A DNA stretch of 40,234 nt, from positions 1,612-41,845 of the IMG/VR virus record IMGVR_UViG_3300030380_000557; one strand, given 5' to 3'. This stretch comes from a virus. The notes under the pieces were generated by a model. It saw only the letters and a program-made list of their open reading frames with translations, made no database searches and was not told the origin of the DNA. Position 1 is the stretch's first letter. Each line of letters starts with the position of its first letter. Positions 8,268-18,161 of this stretch are shown one piece after another. A program made the position numbers and the translations under genes.

Positions 8268-9214
8268 TGGCAAGTACATATACAACAAATCTCCGCTTAA
8301 CAAAGCAAGCAGATGGAGAGAACCCAAACAGTTGGGGAGCTATTCTCAATGATGGGGTTATCAGTCTTGTTGATGATGCCATTGCTGGGTACACTACTGT
8401 ATCAATAGGCAGTGCTGCAACAGTTACTCTGACAGAAACTCAGGGATCAGGTGATCAGTCTCGCTCTGCTATTCTTGAGTTTAAGGGAACTGTTGGTGGC
8501 GCACATGATACAATTAATATTCTTATTCCTAATAACTCAAAAACATATGTTGTAAAAAACTCTGTCTCTTATAATGATAGCACTGATGCTATTGTTCTGA
8601 AGGTAGCTGGTAATACTGGTGTAACTATTACTGGTGATTCCACAGCAATGTATGTTACGAATGGAACTACTGTTCTTCCTGTAGCGCAGACTACCTTTAC
8701 TAATATTACAGCTACTGGTAATCTTGATGTAAAGGGTAATGCAAGTGTCAGTGGTGCAGTAAGAGTTGGAGGTACTCTCACAGTAGCAGGAGCCGTAAGT
8801 CTTGCATCTACTCTAAGTGTTGGTGGCGCTGCATACTTTGGCAGCACAGTCACTGTCTCTGGTAAGGGTAAGTTTATGACAGGTGCCTTTGCTCCTATTG
8901 TTACTCTGGCAGATGCAACTTCTGTAGTTCCTGATCTTAATACCAGTAATGTATTTGCTGTGACTTTGGCAGGTAACAGAACTCTTGCTGCTCCTACTAA
9001 TACTTCTACTAATATTGGAGCATCTGGTCATATCTTTATTATTCAAGATAGTACTGGAGATCGTACACTTAGTTATAATACAGTCTATCAGTTTCCAAAT
9101 GGAGGAGGAGTACCAACACTGACAACTGCTGCTTCTGGTGTGGATGTATTATTCTATGCAGTAAGAACTACTACCAAAGTTGATTCAATACTTATAAAGA
9201 ACTTTACACGATAA
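8267..9214 (+). CDS. Second tail fibre with shared shaft and cap modules
   Basis: The 315-residue protein begins with TTNLRLTKQADGENPNSWGA, an N-terminal segment common to phage fibre and baseplate attachment domains. Residues about 155-205 contain the same 12-residue shaft units as the long fibre (VGGTLTVAGAVSLASTLSVG). The C-terminal ~75 residues (SGHIFIIQDSTGDRTLSYN through DVLFYAVRT) are homologous to the cap of the 2645-5161 fibre. It is therefore a short fibre or fibre anchor, and exchange of modules between the two genes is likely. Confidence 0.8.
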   Translation: MASTYTTNLRLTKQADGENPNSWGAILNDGVISLVDDAIAGYTTVSIGSAATVTLTETQGSGDQSRSAILEFKGTVGGAHDTINILIPNNSKTYVVKNSVSYNDSTDAIVLKVAGNTGVTITGDSTAMYVTNGTTVLPVAQTTFTNITATGNLDVKGNASVSGAVRVGGTLTVAGAVSLASTLSVGGAAYFGSTVTVSGKGKFMTGAFAPIVTLADATSVVPDLNTSNVFAVTLAGNRTLAAPTNTSTNIGASGHIFIIQDSTGDRTLSYNTVYQFPNGGGVPTLTTAASGVDVLFYAVRTTTKVDSILIKNFTR

Positions 9215-11055
9215 TGGCAACTAGACTAGCAAAGTTTGAATTTCAGCAAGGCTTCCATAGAGAAACTACGGCCTATGCTGAAGGCCAGCGTTGGTTCGAT
9301 GGCAACTATGTACGCTTCCGTGCTGGTCGTCCAGAGAACATGCGTGGCTATGAAACAAGAGCTTCAGGAGCAACCTTTGATGGTTCAGCCAGAGACTTGC
9401 TTACATGGTCAGACTCTGATAGCAAGAAGAGAGCAATCTTTGGCACACCTGATAAACTGTATGTTAATGAAGGTGATGTAATATACGATATTACTCCAAT
9501 AACAACAGCAGTTACTCTTGCTAATGTTTTTGGTACATCTTCTGGAAGTACAAGAGTTTGTTGTTCTGATGCTGCACATGGCAGGGCTGTAGGTGATTAT
9601 GTATTGTTTACATCTTCGGCAGCTTTTAATGCTGTAAGTTTACAGGGTAACACATATCAAGTTGTTTCTGTAGAGAGTGCTAATGTATTTACCATATCAG
9701 TTACCGATGCTGCTAATGCAACAGGTAGTGATGCAGGATCAGCAACCTTTAACTATTATATACCAACTGGTAACTCTATAGCTGCTGCTGGTCTGGGATA
9801 TGGTGCTGCTAGATATCAAGCAACAGTATGTGCATCACAGACAAGAGCTTGGAATCAACCTGCCTCTGCTGGATCATCTGGTATTGTGTTTGATATTACT
9901 CAGTGGAGTTTAGATAACTGGGGTGAGGATGTTGTAGCTAACCGTAAGGGAAGTAATATATTCTACTTTGATAGTGATGCTTCCGTACTACCAACAAGAG
10001 CTACCTCTGTTACTACTTCTCCTATTAACTCTAACTCTATTATTGTATCACCAAATGATAGACATTTAGTTTGTCTTGGAACAAATGAGTTTGCTGTTGA
10101 TGCTACAGTAAGTGGAACATTTAATCCAATGCTGGTGCGTTGGTCAGACCAAGATGATAGAAGCAACTGGGTTCCCTCAGTAAGCTCTACTGCTGGTGAG
10201 GTTGTTCTTACAGATGGTACAGAGATTATTGGTGCTGTTCGTTCTAAAAATGCTATTAATATCTGGACTGATAATTCACTATGGTTAATGGAGTTTGCAG
10301 GTCCACCATTTACATTTAGATTTACACAAGCCGGTACAAACTGTGGAATGGTAGGACCACATGCAGGTATTGACTTTGGTGGTATTACATACTGGATGGG
10401 ATATGATAACTTTCATAGGTTTACTGGTCAGGTAGAAGATATACCATGTACTGTTCGTAGATTTATCTTTGATGATATAAATAGAAACTATTATGATAAA
10501 GTATTTGCGGGATTAAATTCAGAGTTTAATGAAATTATTTGGCTTTATGCTTCTGGAACTAATACTGAATGTGATAAGTATGTAATATATAATCCAGTAG
10601 ATGACTACTGGGTTTATGGTGAAATGATCTTTACAACATTTGCGGATAAGGAAGTCTTTGGAAATACAATTACAACAGGTGTTACTGCTGCTGGTAATAA
10701 TATATATAACAATGAACCTGTATCTGTCTTCACAGGCAGTGGTGAAACGTTATCATCTTTTGTTGAGTCTGGTGACTTTGACATTGATGATGGTAACGCT
10801 ATCATGTTTATGAATAGAATTATTCCTGACTATGATTTGTCTGGCGGTAAAATTAAAATGAAGTTTACAACCAAGCAGTATCCTGAAAGCACTGAATCAG
10901 TAACAAAAGAATTTGATATTACAAATACAACAGAGAAAGTAAACTTTAGAAGTAGAGGAAGGCAAGCGAAGGTACGGGTATCTTGTGACTCAAATAATGC
11001 AAGCTGGCGATGGGGATCAATCAGACTTGGCATACAGGGTGATGGGGGAAGATAA
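9214..11055 (+). CDS. Tail hub / DNA stabilisation protein (P22 gp10-like)
   Basis: The 613-residue protein would close the tail tube below the adaptor. It starts MATRLAKFEFQQGFHRETTA with WFDGNYVRFRAGRPENMRGY nearby. The rest is beta-propeller-like with repeated W and DD motifs (WSLDNWGEDVVANRKGSNIF, NDRHLVCLGTNEF, LVRWSDQDDRSNWVPS). The C-terminus ends in RQAKVRVSCDSNNASWRWG and LGIQGDGGR, typical of the gp10 family. Length and position after the fibres fit. TAATG joins it to both neighbours. Confidence 0.82.
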   Translation: MATRLAKFEFQQGFHRETTAYAEGQRWFDGNYVRFRAGRPENMRGYETRASGATFDGSARDLLTWSDSDSKKRAIFGTPDKLYVNEGDVIYDITPITTAVTLANVFGTSSGSTRVCCSDAAHGRAVGDYVLFTSSAAFNAVSLQGNTYQVVSVESANVFTISVTDAANATGSDAGSATFNYYIPTGNSIAAAGLGYGAARYQATVCASQTRAWNQPASAGSSGIVFDITQWSLDNWGEDVVANRKGSNIFYFDSDASVLPTRATSVTTSPINSNSIIVSPNDRHLVCLGTNEFAVDATVSGTFNPMLVRWSDQDDRSNWVPSVSSTAGEVVLTDGTEIIGAVRSKNAINIWTDNSLWLMEFAGPPFTFRFTQAGTNCGMVGPHAGIDFGGITYWMGYDNFHRFTGQVEDIPCTVRRFIFDDINRNYYDKVFAGLNSEFNEIIWLYASGTNTECDKYVIYNPVDDYWVYGEMIFTTFADKEVFGNTITTGVTAAGNNIYNNEPVSVFTGSGETLSSFVESGDFDIDDGNAIMFMNRIIPDYDLSGGKIKMKFTTKQYPESTESVTKEFDITNTTEKVNFRSRGRQAKVRVSCDSNNASWRWGSIRLGIQGDGGR

Positions 11056-11330
11056 TGGCAAGATACCCAACCCTTCCACAGAATATGTCTACAGATGACA
11101 TTAGGCGTATGTACGGTGAAATACAACGATGGGGATCAATACTAATTAATGAGCTTAATAATAGAGATACAGTAATAGAAAGTACTCCAGCAAGTAATAT
11201 ATATCGTGTAGTAACTGTTACAAGTATTGGAAGACCACAAAAAGGAGACATTGCATACTCGGCAAGCACAGGGAAGTTTAAGGGGTATGTAAGTCTAGGA
11301 TCAGAAACATCTTGGCAGGACTTAAACTAA
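11055..11330 (+). CDS. Small tail-associated protein
   Basis: A 91-residue protein beginning ARYPTLPQNMSTDDIRRMYG, with a helical N-terminal half and a short beta-rich end (RPQKGDIAYSASTGKFKGY). The end resembles short segments that decorate phage fibre or hub proteins. Coupled by TAATG to the tail hub gene, so probably a minor tail component. No named domain. Confidence 0.65.
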   Translation: MARYPTLPQNMSTDDIRRMYGEIQRWGSILINELNNRDTVIESTPASNIYRVVTVTSIGRPQKGDIAYSASTGKFKGYVSLGSETSWQDLN

Positions 11331-11536
11331 TGAAAACATTTTCAGAACATTTTCAATTAATTAATAATAGTACTTTGTATGGTAACTATAATACTGGACA
11401 AGCTATTGATCCTTTTCATCGTAGAATTGATGAGAAGCGAGAACAGTTTGCGAAAACTGCTAAGATAGGGTATAATAGTAGTAATGAATTACTTGATAAT
11501 AATACTCCTCAGTTTACCTATGGAAGGTTAAAGTAA
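11330..11536 (+). CDS. Small protein, unknown function
   Basis: I place the start at ATG 11330 (TAATG) rather than an upstream TTG. The 68-residue product is polar, rich in Asn and Tyr (FQLINNSTLYGNYNTGQ) with a short charged helix (RRIDEKREQFAKTAK). It sits between the tail-associated and the internal virion genes and ends in TAATG. Nothing recognised. Confidence 0.6.
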   Translation: MKTFSEHFQLINNSTLYGNYNTGQAIDPFHRRIDEKREQFAKTAKIGYNSSNELLDNNTPQFTYGRLK

Positions 11537-12252
11537 TGGCTCCTACTCCCCCAAGACAAATGATGCCGCCTCCCAGAACACCTGTAGTGGGTAACTCTCT
11601 ACAACAGCTTGCTGCTATGAGAGCTAACAGAGGTCAAGTTCCTGCGTTGGGTAATGTTAGACCAATGCAAGCTTCTGCTGCACCACGGCCACCTATAATG
11701 CAAATGGGGGACGATGCTAGTGAGGTAATAAAAGAAGGAGCATTTAATGCTGCTTTTGAAACTCTTGCAAAGAAAGCAGGGGTTAATATTATTGAGGGTG
11801 TCCAAGATGTAATGGGAGTGAAGCGTCAGCAAGAGCAACAACAGCAAATTGCAAGTCTACAAGAAGCAGCTATGAAAAATGCAGCAATGCAGAGGCTTAT
11901 AACTGCAAGTAGTGATCGAACAGTTGCAATGGAAAGTGGTGGTCTTATAGCTCTAGCAGAGGGTGGTGAGTTCTCTGGTAGAGTTCCCGGCGATGGACAC
12001 GGTATGGAAGACAATGTTCGTATGCCAATTAAAGAAGGTGAAAAACAAGTAGCTACACTTGCTGTAAGTCCTAGCGAGTATGTAGTAGATAGTTATACAA
12101 TGGCAGCACTGGGTAACGGTAATGCAGATGAGGGTGCAGATGTCATGGATGAAACAATTAAACAAGTTAGAAAGAAAGCATATGGTTCTGAGAAGCAGCC
12201 AAATGAAATTGACGGACTTGCTGCACTCAAACCATTAATAGAAAGGGTTTAA
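11536..12252 (+). CDS. Virion-associated protein with conserved GGEFSGRVPG domain
   Basis: The 238-residue protein has a Pro/Met-rich N-terminus (about 1-55), a Gln-rich helical middle (KRQQEQQQQIASLQEAAMK) and a conserved C-terminal domain: GGEFSGRVPGDGHGMEDNV, VATLAVSPSEYVVDSY, MAALGNGNADEGADVMDE, then GLAALKPL. This domain is widespread in marine podoviruses next to ejection proteins. Its function is not known to me; a small internal virion protein is the likeliest role. Confidence 0.65.
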   Translation: MAPTPPRQMMPPPRTPVVGNSLQQLAAMRANRGQVPALGNVRPMQASAAPRPPIMQMGDDASEVIKEGAFNAAFETLAKKAGVNIIEGVQDVMGVKRQQEQQQQIASLQEAAMKNAAMQRLITASSDRTVAMESGGLIALAEGGEFSGRVPGDGHGMEDNVRMPIKEGEKQVATLAVSPSEYVVDSYTMAALGNGNADEGADVMDETIKQVRKKAYGSEKQPNEIDGLAALKPLIERV

Positions 12253-12255
12253 GAT

Positions 12256-14103
12256 ATGGGTTTCTTATCTTCATTATTTGGCAGTAGTAAGTCACAACCA
12301 TCAACATCGACAGTTATTCAGAGTCAACAGCTTCCTCCTGAAATTGCTCCTGCTGTTAAAAAAGTTGTTGATGAAGCAGAGGCTATCTATGATGCTGAAA
12401 AAGCAGCAGGGTATATTCCTTATGAAGGAGCTACTCTAGCGCCATTTACTGCTGAAGAAGAAGCAGCACAGGCAGGTTTAGCAGGTCTGGTAGGAACACA
12501 ACAGCCTTTCATAGATGAGTCTCTGGGGCTTACCAGAGCGCAGACACAGGCATTTACTCCTGAAATTGCTCAACAGTTTATGTCTCCCTATCAACGTGCT
12601 GTAACAGATATTGAGAAGCGAGAAGCGCAGAGAGTATTTGAACGTGATGTACAGCCATCCTTGGAGGCGAAAGCTATTCAACAGGGTGGTGGGATGTCTG
12701 GTCTTGGAACAAGGGCTGCATTAGAGGCTTCAGAAGCTCAGAGAGAACAGGGTAGGCTTCTTGCAGATATTGAAGCTAGAGGATTACAGAGTGCCTTTCA
12801 AGATGCACGATCAGCTTTTGAACAGCAGAAAGCAAGAGAAGCTAATGCAGCAGCAGCTATTGGCAGGGCCGGTGCAGAGACATTTAAATCTGGTCTGGCA
12901 GAGCAGGGTGTTCTACAGACTGTTGGAGAAGAGAAACGTGATCTTGCTCAGTCTGCACTTGATGAAGAATACTTTAAGTTTTTGGAAGAGCGAGAGTTTC
13001 CGCAACAAAGACTTTCTGAGTACTCCGGTTTTGTATATGGTAATCCTCTTAATCGTATACCAACTCAATCAACTAATACAACTGGCACACCCTTCCAACC
13101 TAGCTTTGGTAGACAACTTCTTGGCATTGGCTCTACTCTTGGCAGCGCCTTCCTTGGTAGTACTCCCGGTGCTAATCTATTTGCTAAAGGAGTATCAAGT
13201 ATATTTGGTAAAACTGGTGGTGGTCTTTCTGATCTTATTAAACGTAAGGGAGGAGGAGGCTTTCCTGATATGAGTGGTGATGGTAAGGTAACTCAGAAAG
13301 ATATACTGATGGGCCGTGGTGTGATTGCTCGTAATATTGGTGGTGATCTAGATGTAGATGAGGCAGAGCCTACGTCATTAGAAGGATTAAGATCACTTCG
13401 TCCAGTAGAGGCAGAACTTGTTGAGCGTCAACAGCTAGGTGCTTTACAAAATGAGTTTGCTAAGTTTGGTGTGAGAAGTCCAGAAGATATAAAAAGAATA
13501 GCACAAGAAAGGGCGCAAAAAAGACTTGATGCTGTGTCTACAGATAGTATTCCTTTTTCTGCACAAGCAGCCTCTGATTTTCTTGCAGCACTTGGTAGGG
13601 CTGCTGTAAGAGAAGAGGGCAATGTAGGTGCTGCGTTTGCAGAAGAAACTGAAAAGACTAAAAAGAAACAAGCTGAAACTAGAAAGCTAACTAAGAAGCA
13701 AGAGCTTGCTAATCTAGAAGCTGAGTTTGATGCGGAAGATAAAGCTTATGCTGTACCTGCTACACTAGCTAAGAAAAGAAGCGATATCTTGCAGTCTAAT
13801 TTATCAACGAGAAAAAAGATTCTTGAACTTAAAAAGTTAAAAGAAGAAATTAGAAAATCAAGACAGGGTGATTTAGGAAAGTTTAACCCTCTAGTTGAGC
13901 AAGATAAACGAGAACAAACTGTTAAAGATGATATAGAAGAAGTTATTAAGCGTTCTGGAAATGAAAGTTTAATGACTTTATTTAAAGGTTTAGACACAGA
14001 AACAAAAAATCTTATAGCTCGTTTAGTTGTTGAAGAAAGGGGTAGAAAAACTCCATATCAAAAAGCAATAGTAAAAGTTTTAAAAGAACAACTTGCTAAA
14101 TAA
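12256..14103 (+). CDS. Internal virion / DNA ejection-type protein
   Basis: The 615-residue protein begins MGFLSSLFGSSKSQPS, then a long helical, Ala/Gln/Glu-rich region (about 20-260) with FTAEEEAAQAGLAGLVG and GGGMSGLGTRAALEASEAQ typical of podoviral ejection proteins. A glycine-rich stretch (GIGSTLGSAFLGSTPGA, about 295-315) may be membrane-active. Residues 338-349 (DMSGDGKVTQKD) read as an EF-hand-like calcium loop. The C-terminal 200 residues are charged coiled coil. It lies with the two flanking genes in the place of T7 gp14-16 or P22 gp7/16/20. No enzymatic motif seen. Confidence 0.68.
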   Translation: MGFLSSLFGSSKSQPSTSTVIQSQQLPPEIAPAVKKVVDEAEAIYDAEKAAGYIPYEGATLAPFTAEEEAAQAGLAGLVGTQQPFIDESLGLTRAQTQAFTPEIAQQFMSPYQRAVTDIEKREAQRVFERDVQPSLEAKAIQQGGGMSGLGTRAALEASEAQREQGRLLADIEARGLQSAFQDARSAFEQQKAREANAAAAIGRAGAETFKSGLAEQGVLQTVGEEKRDLAQSALDEEYFKFLEEREFPQQRLSEYSGFVYGNPLNRIPTQSTNTTGTPFQPSFGRQLLGIGSTLGSAFLGSTPGANLFAKGVSSIFGKTGGGLSDLIKRKGGGGFPDMSGDGKVTQKDILMGRGVIARNIGGDLDVDEAEPTSLEGLRSLRPVEAELVERQQLGALQNEFAKFGVRSPEDIKRIAQERAQKRLDAVSTDSIPFSAQAASDFLAALGRAAVREEGNVGAAFAEETEKTKKKQAETRKLTKKQELANLEAEFDAEDKAYAVPATLAKKRSDILQSNLSTRKKILELKKLKEEIRKSRQGDLGKFNPLVEQDKREQTVKDDIEEVIKRSGNESLMTLFKGLDTETKNLIARLVVEERGRKTPYQKAIVKVLKEQLAK

Positions 14104-14108
14104 TTTAA

Positions 14109-17100
14109 ATGGTAGATAATTCTATATTAAATGCTGCGGCTGAAGAGCTAAGTTCTTTACCCGTAGAATACTCAGGACTAAGTGATCGTCTATTAAATTT
14201 AGATGATGTGGCTAAAGAATTAAGTTCTTTAGATGTATCTCCTGTATCTCAAGAAGATAATTCTTTAGATGAATTAAAAAATATAACTTTAAATAAAGAT
14301 GACTACAAAAAGTTTGGATTTGATGTTAACTCAACATCTCATAAGTGGGATTTAGCTACTGATGATGCTGGTAAAGAATTTTATAGCACTCTAGCTATGA
14401 TTGCTGAGACTGTTGGTGCAGATGAAACGGCAAAAGATTTTAGAAATACCTCTGAAGAATTTAGAAAGACTAGAGAGGCTAAACCAAATCCTGATATCAG
14501 TATGTCAATTACTGAAGAGTCCTCTAAAATATATGATAGATTTTCTAAGGGTGAAATACTAGGTGCAATAGGCGACACTGCTGAATTTGTTCACTCTGCT
14601 TTGGTAGGTGCCGCACCATCTCTGATCGCTACAGGTGCTGCTGTTGGTGGTGGAGTTGTTGCTGCCCCTGTGCTTACGGCTGTAGGTGTTCCTACTATGC
14701 TTACAGTTTCTGTTCTTGGGCTAACTCCCGGTCTTCTCTTATCAGCGGGTTCTATTCATGATGAAGCTATAAAATATGGAGCATCTAAAGAAGAAGCTCA
14801 AGCTGTTGGCTTGGGTGCTGGTACTGCTATTGGTTTGTTGGATAGAGTTGGTTTTGGCTTTTTAATTAGCGGTCTTACTAAAAAGTTAGGTAAAGACCTT
14901 ACAGTAAAAACAATTAAAGATCAAACTAATTTACCTGAAAAAACAATTAAAGAAGCTGTAGAAACTGCTGAAGATATAGCTAAAAAAGGTGTAGTTAAAG
15001 AAGCTGTTAAGGGTGCTGGTAAGGGTGCTTTAGGTGAGGGTGTAACTGAAGGAACCCAAGCAGTTGTTCAGGATATATCTCCTGCGCTTGTATCTGATAA
15101 AGAAATTAAGGGTGCAGAGCTTCTTAAAAATGTTATTGATAGTGCGGCTGTTGGTGGTATAGCTGGTGGTACACTAAGAGGAACACTAAGTGGTGCCTCT
15201 GTTGGTGTATCCAGACAGGCCAATCGACAGATACAAGAAGATGAAGAGGTTATAGATAAACTTGTAGAGGCTATTCCTGAAAATGTTCAGAGTCTAGAGA
15301 GGTTTGATCCTAATAAACCTTTCATATTAAATGAGGATGGTACTCCAACAAACACTATTCCACGAAGTAAAACTCAGGGGCTATCTGAAACTGAAAGAAA
15401 AATTCTTGATGAGCGTGAAGCTATTGAAAGTCGAGATAAAATTATAGACCTTCCACGAACTGCTTTAACGGCTGGCCGTGAGGTTGAAACTGTTTATGAT
15501 TTTGATAATGACATTGAAGTTTTAAGCAGAGAAAGAGAACAGCTTGTTAGGAAACAAAAACAACAGGGTGATAAGTTTTCTAAAGATGATAAGAAAAGAC
15601 TTGATGAGGTAACTGTAAGCCTGAGAAACAGAAAGGGCGGAACAAGTAATAATCTTCTTTTAAATTTGGTTGCTAGATCAACAGCACCCTTACAACGATT
15701 AGCTAATACAAGTCCTGTTGCTAAAAGAATGGTACAAGATTTAACAAACTTTTTTGTTGAGTCTAATCAAGAGATTGGAAGTCTTTATAAAACAAAAGAA
15801 CTTATTAACGATAGAATAAGAAAAAATTTTAAATTACCATTTCAATCTTCTATACCTAAAAAAATAAAAACTGAAGTAGCCAACCAACTTAATTATAGAG
15901 ATTATAATTCTACTAATCCTGAAGTTGTAGAAGTTGCTAGGCAAATACGTGAAGAAATTTTAGACCCTCTTTATGTTAGGCTGCAAGCATCTGGTGTTGA
16001 TATAGGTAGAGTTGATGAGTATCTTACTCGTATCTTTAAGCTTCGTCCAAAAGGTCTTGGAAGAAAAAAAGATATAAATAAATTTGTTGAAATTTTAAAT
16101 CGTAATGGTTTAAACGGTAACAGCATCATGGATAATATACTTGAAAATGATGGGGTGTATAATCCTGAAGGTGATATTAATATTTTTGTTCCTAATACTA
16201 CAAATACTTCTGTGAGTTCTACTAGAATTGATCCTGAAAATCCTAGAAAACTACCTGATGAAGTTATTAAAGAGTTGCAAGATGCTAAACTTCTTGAAAC
16301 AGACTTTGATAAAATTGTAAATAAATATATTGTTAGTGCTGTTCGTAGAGCAAAGCTAAAAAAATATGCTGATACTTATAATCCTATAATAAACCAACTG
16401 GTTAAAGACAGGGTTATGGAAGTTGACGAAGCTTTGCGTATAAAAAATATTGTTGATGCTCTACAACATAGATATAAACCAATTAAAAGTAGAGGGCTTA
16501 GAACTTTTCTAAGATTTGCAAATACTGGAACATATATTGCAACGCTACCCTTTGCAGCTATTACAGCTTTATCAGAACCGTTTATTGTTCTTAGTCGTGT
16601 TAGTCCGAAGAATGCTTTAATGGGTGCGATGGCTGCTGCTGAATCTACACTAAGACAGGGAGTAAGAACTTTCTCTCCTAAATTTAAAAGAAGTCAGAAT
16701 GAAGAAGCCTTGATGTCGTTAATGCAGACTGCTGATCTAGCTTTGGCAGACGCTATTCGTGATATTGGAGATATATCTGTTAGTAAAAGAGCAACAGATA
16801 CTTTCTTTAGAGTTAACCTTCTAGCACAGGTAACGCAATTTAGTCGTAATGTAGCTCTTCAAGCAGCATCAAGACAGATAGCACAAGACCTAAAAACTTT
16901 ACATAATCAAGAAGTTGAAGGTGGTAAGGTAACTCAAGAATCAAGACGTGCTAGAAAAAGATTAGAGATCGGAGGTCTTCTTAGCGTTGTACCTAGAGTA
17001 AATAAAAAAACAGGAGAGTTTAATCCTTTAACACCATCTCAAAGAGAGGCTATGGAGTGGGCAGATCAGTATAGTGGTGCAAAAAAATATGGCGTATCTA

Positions 17101-17735
17101 CTGAGCCTATGACTGCACCTCCTGATATAATAACTCAGGCAATGGGTAAAACTGTAGATGAAGTTATCATGACCCCTAACCCTCTTAACAAACCTCTGTG
17201 GATGTCTGATCCTCACTGGTCTTTTGCCGCATTACTTAAAGGATTTATGATAACATTTGGTAATACTGTTGGTATGCGTTTCTACAAAGAAATTGTACAA
17301 CCAATATTTACTAAAGGTAGATTGCCTGATATAGGTGACGCAGCTAAATGGGCAATGACATGGACTCTTCTTACCGGAGCTATACTTGCAACAATGACAT
17401 TGAAGAATGGAATTAGATATGGTGAAGAAGAAAGTCCGTATGATGATTTAGATATTTATGAAAAGATACTTCAGGCATTACTTCAAAGTAATATTCTTGG
17501 ATATGGTAATGTATTTATAGATGCATTAAGGGCAGAAAAGTATGGTCGTGATCCCTTTACATCATTAGGCGGTCCTCTTGTTTCTAAGGCAGCAGATTTA
17601 GTTACAGCCGTTGGAAGCGGAAGTCCTAAAAGAATAGCAACAGCTATAGGAAATACTACTCCTATTGGAGCATTGCCTAAAGTAGCAAGACCTGATATTG
17701 GTCTTGAAGACCTAATAGAAGACCTTACTGACTAA
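14109..17735 (+). CDS. Large internal virion / ejection protein (1208 aa, LPD-type)
   Basis: The longest protein in the window. Residues about 145-235 contain hydrophobic glycine-rich segments (ALVGAAPSLIATGAAVGGGV, LTVSVLGLTPGLLLSAG) followed by GALGEGVTEGTQAVVQD and AAVGGIAGGTLRGTLSGA, a pattern of large polyvalent phage proteins and ejection-pore proteins. The middle is charged and helical. The C-terminal third has WMSDPHWSFAALLKGFM, WAMTWTLLTGAILATM and DPFTSLGGPLVSKAADL, membrane-interacting helices. I see no lytic transglycosylase or protease motif. It likely travels in the capsid and forms part of the DNA translocation channel. Confidence 0.7.
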   Translation: MVDNSILNAAAEELSSLPVEYSGLSDRLLNLDDVAKELSSLDVSPVSQEDNSLDELKNITLNKDDYKKFGFDVNSTSHKWDLATDDAGKEFYSTLAMIAETVGADETAKDFRNTSEEFRKTREAKPNPDISMSITEESSKIYDRFSKGEILGAIGDTAEFVHSALVGAAPSLIATGAAVGGGVVAAPVLTAVGVPTMLTVSVLGLTPGLLLSAGSIHDEAIKYGASKEEAQAVGLGAGTAIGLLDRVGFGFLISGLTKKLGKDLTVKTIKDQTNLPEKTIKEAVETAEDIAKKGVVKEAVKGAGKGALGEGVTEGTQAVVQDISPALVSDKEIKGAELLKNVIDSAAVGGIAGGTLRGTLSGASVGVSRQANRQIQEDEEVIDKLVEAIPENVQSLERFDPNKPFILNEDGTPTNTIPRSKTQGLSETERKILDEREAIESRDKIIDLPRTALTAGREVETVYDFDNDIEVLSREREQLVRKQKQQGDKFSKDDKKRLDEVTVSLRNRKGGTSNNLLLNLVARSTAPLQRLANTSPVAKRMVQDLTNFFVESNQEIGSLYKTKELINDRIRKNFKLPFQSSIPKKIKTEVANQLNYRDYNSTNPEVVEVARQIREEILDPLYVRLQASGVDIGRVDEYLTRIFKLRPKGLGRKKDINKFVEILNRNGLNGNSIMDNILENDGVYNPEGDINIFVPNTTNTSVSSTRIDPENPRKLPDEVIKELQDAKLLETDFDKIVNKYIVSAVRRAKLKKYADTYNPIINQLVKDRVMEVDEALRIKNIVDALQHRYKPIKSRGLRTFLRFANTGTYIATLPFAAITALSEPFIVLSRVSPKNALMGAMAAAESTLRQGVRTFSPKFKRSQNEEALMSLMQTADLALADAIRDIGDISVSKRATDTFFRVNLLAQVTQFSRNVALQAASRQIAQDLKTLHNQEVEGGKVTQESRRARKRLEIGGLLSVVPRVNKKTGEFNPLTPSQREAMEWADQYSGAKKYGVSTEPMTAPPDIITQAMGKTVDEVIMTPNPLNKPLWMSDPHWSFAALLKGFMITFGNTVGMRFYKEIVQPIFTKGRLPDIGDAAKWAMTWTLLTGAILATMTLKNGIRYGEEESPYDDLDIYEKILQALLQSNILGYGNVFIDALRAEKYGRDPFTSLGGPLVSKAADLVTAVGSGSPKRIATAIGNTTPIGALPKVARPDIGLEDLIEDLTD

Positions 17736-17750
17736 AAGAAAGGACGAACA

Positions 17751-18134
17751 GTGACTAACTGGGAACATTTTACTGAAGATGAGATGCGTTGTAAGGGTAC
17801 TGGAGAGTGCCACATGGACGAAGAGTTTATGGAAAGGCTCATTCGTTTAAGAAAAGACTACGACAATCCAATGATCATATCTTCAGGCTACAGGGACATA
17901 GCATATAATACTACAATAGGCGGCTCTCCTAACTCTGCACATATCTATGGCAGGGCTGTTGATATTGTAGTTGGTGGTCACGATGCTTTTAAACTACTAC
18001 GTCTTGCTATCATACATGAGTTTAAAGGTATAGGTGTGTCTCAACGTGGCATGTATGAACGCCGCTTCTTGCACCTTGATACAATGGAAGATGGGGATCA
18101 TCATCCTCGTCCGTGGATATGGAGCTATAAATAA
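17751..18134 (+). CDS. Endolysin, peptidase M15 family
   Basis: The 127-residue enzyme should cleave peptidoglycan stem peptides (L,D- or D,D-peptidase). GTG 17751 follows an AAAGGA site. M15 zinc residues are visible: the SAHIYGRAVD motif places H64 and D71, and HLD gives H108 and D110. The substrate loop SSGYRD (44-49) is also typical. Its length matches single-domain phage M15 endolysins. It has no signal peptide, so it needs a holin; membrane-protein genes follow directly. Confidence 0.9.
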   Translation: MTNWEHFTEDEMRCKGTGECHMDEEFMERLIRLRKDYDNPMIISSGYRDIAYNTTIGGSPNSAHIYGRAVDIVVGGHDAFKLLRLAIIHEFKGIGVSQRGMYERRFLHLDTMEDGDHHPRPWIWSYK

Positions 18135-18161
18135 AACTAACATTATTGAGGAGGCTAAACT

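Noticed and set aside
12761-13273. 170-codon reading frame inside the ejection protein gene
   Set aside because: It is a shifted shadow of 12256-14103 with no ribosome site and an unnatural Leu-rich product.
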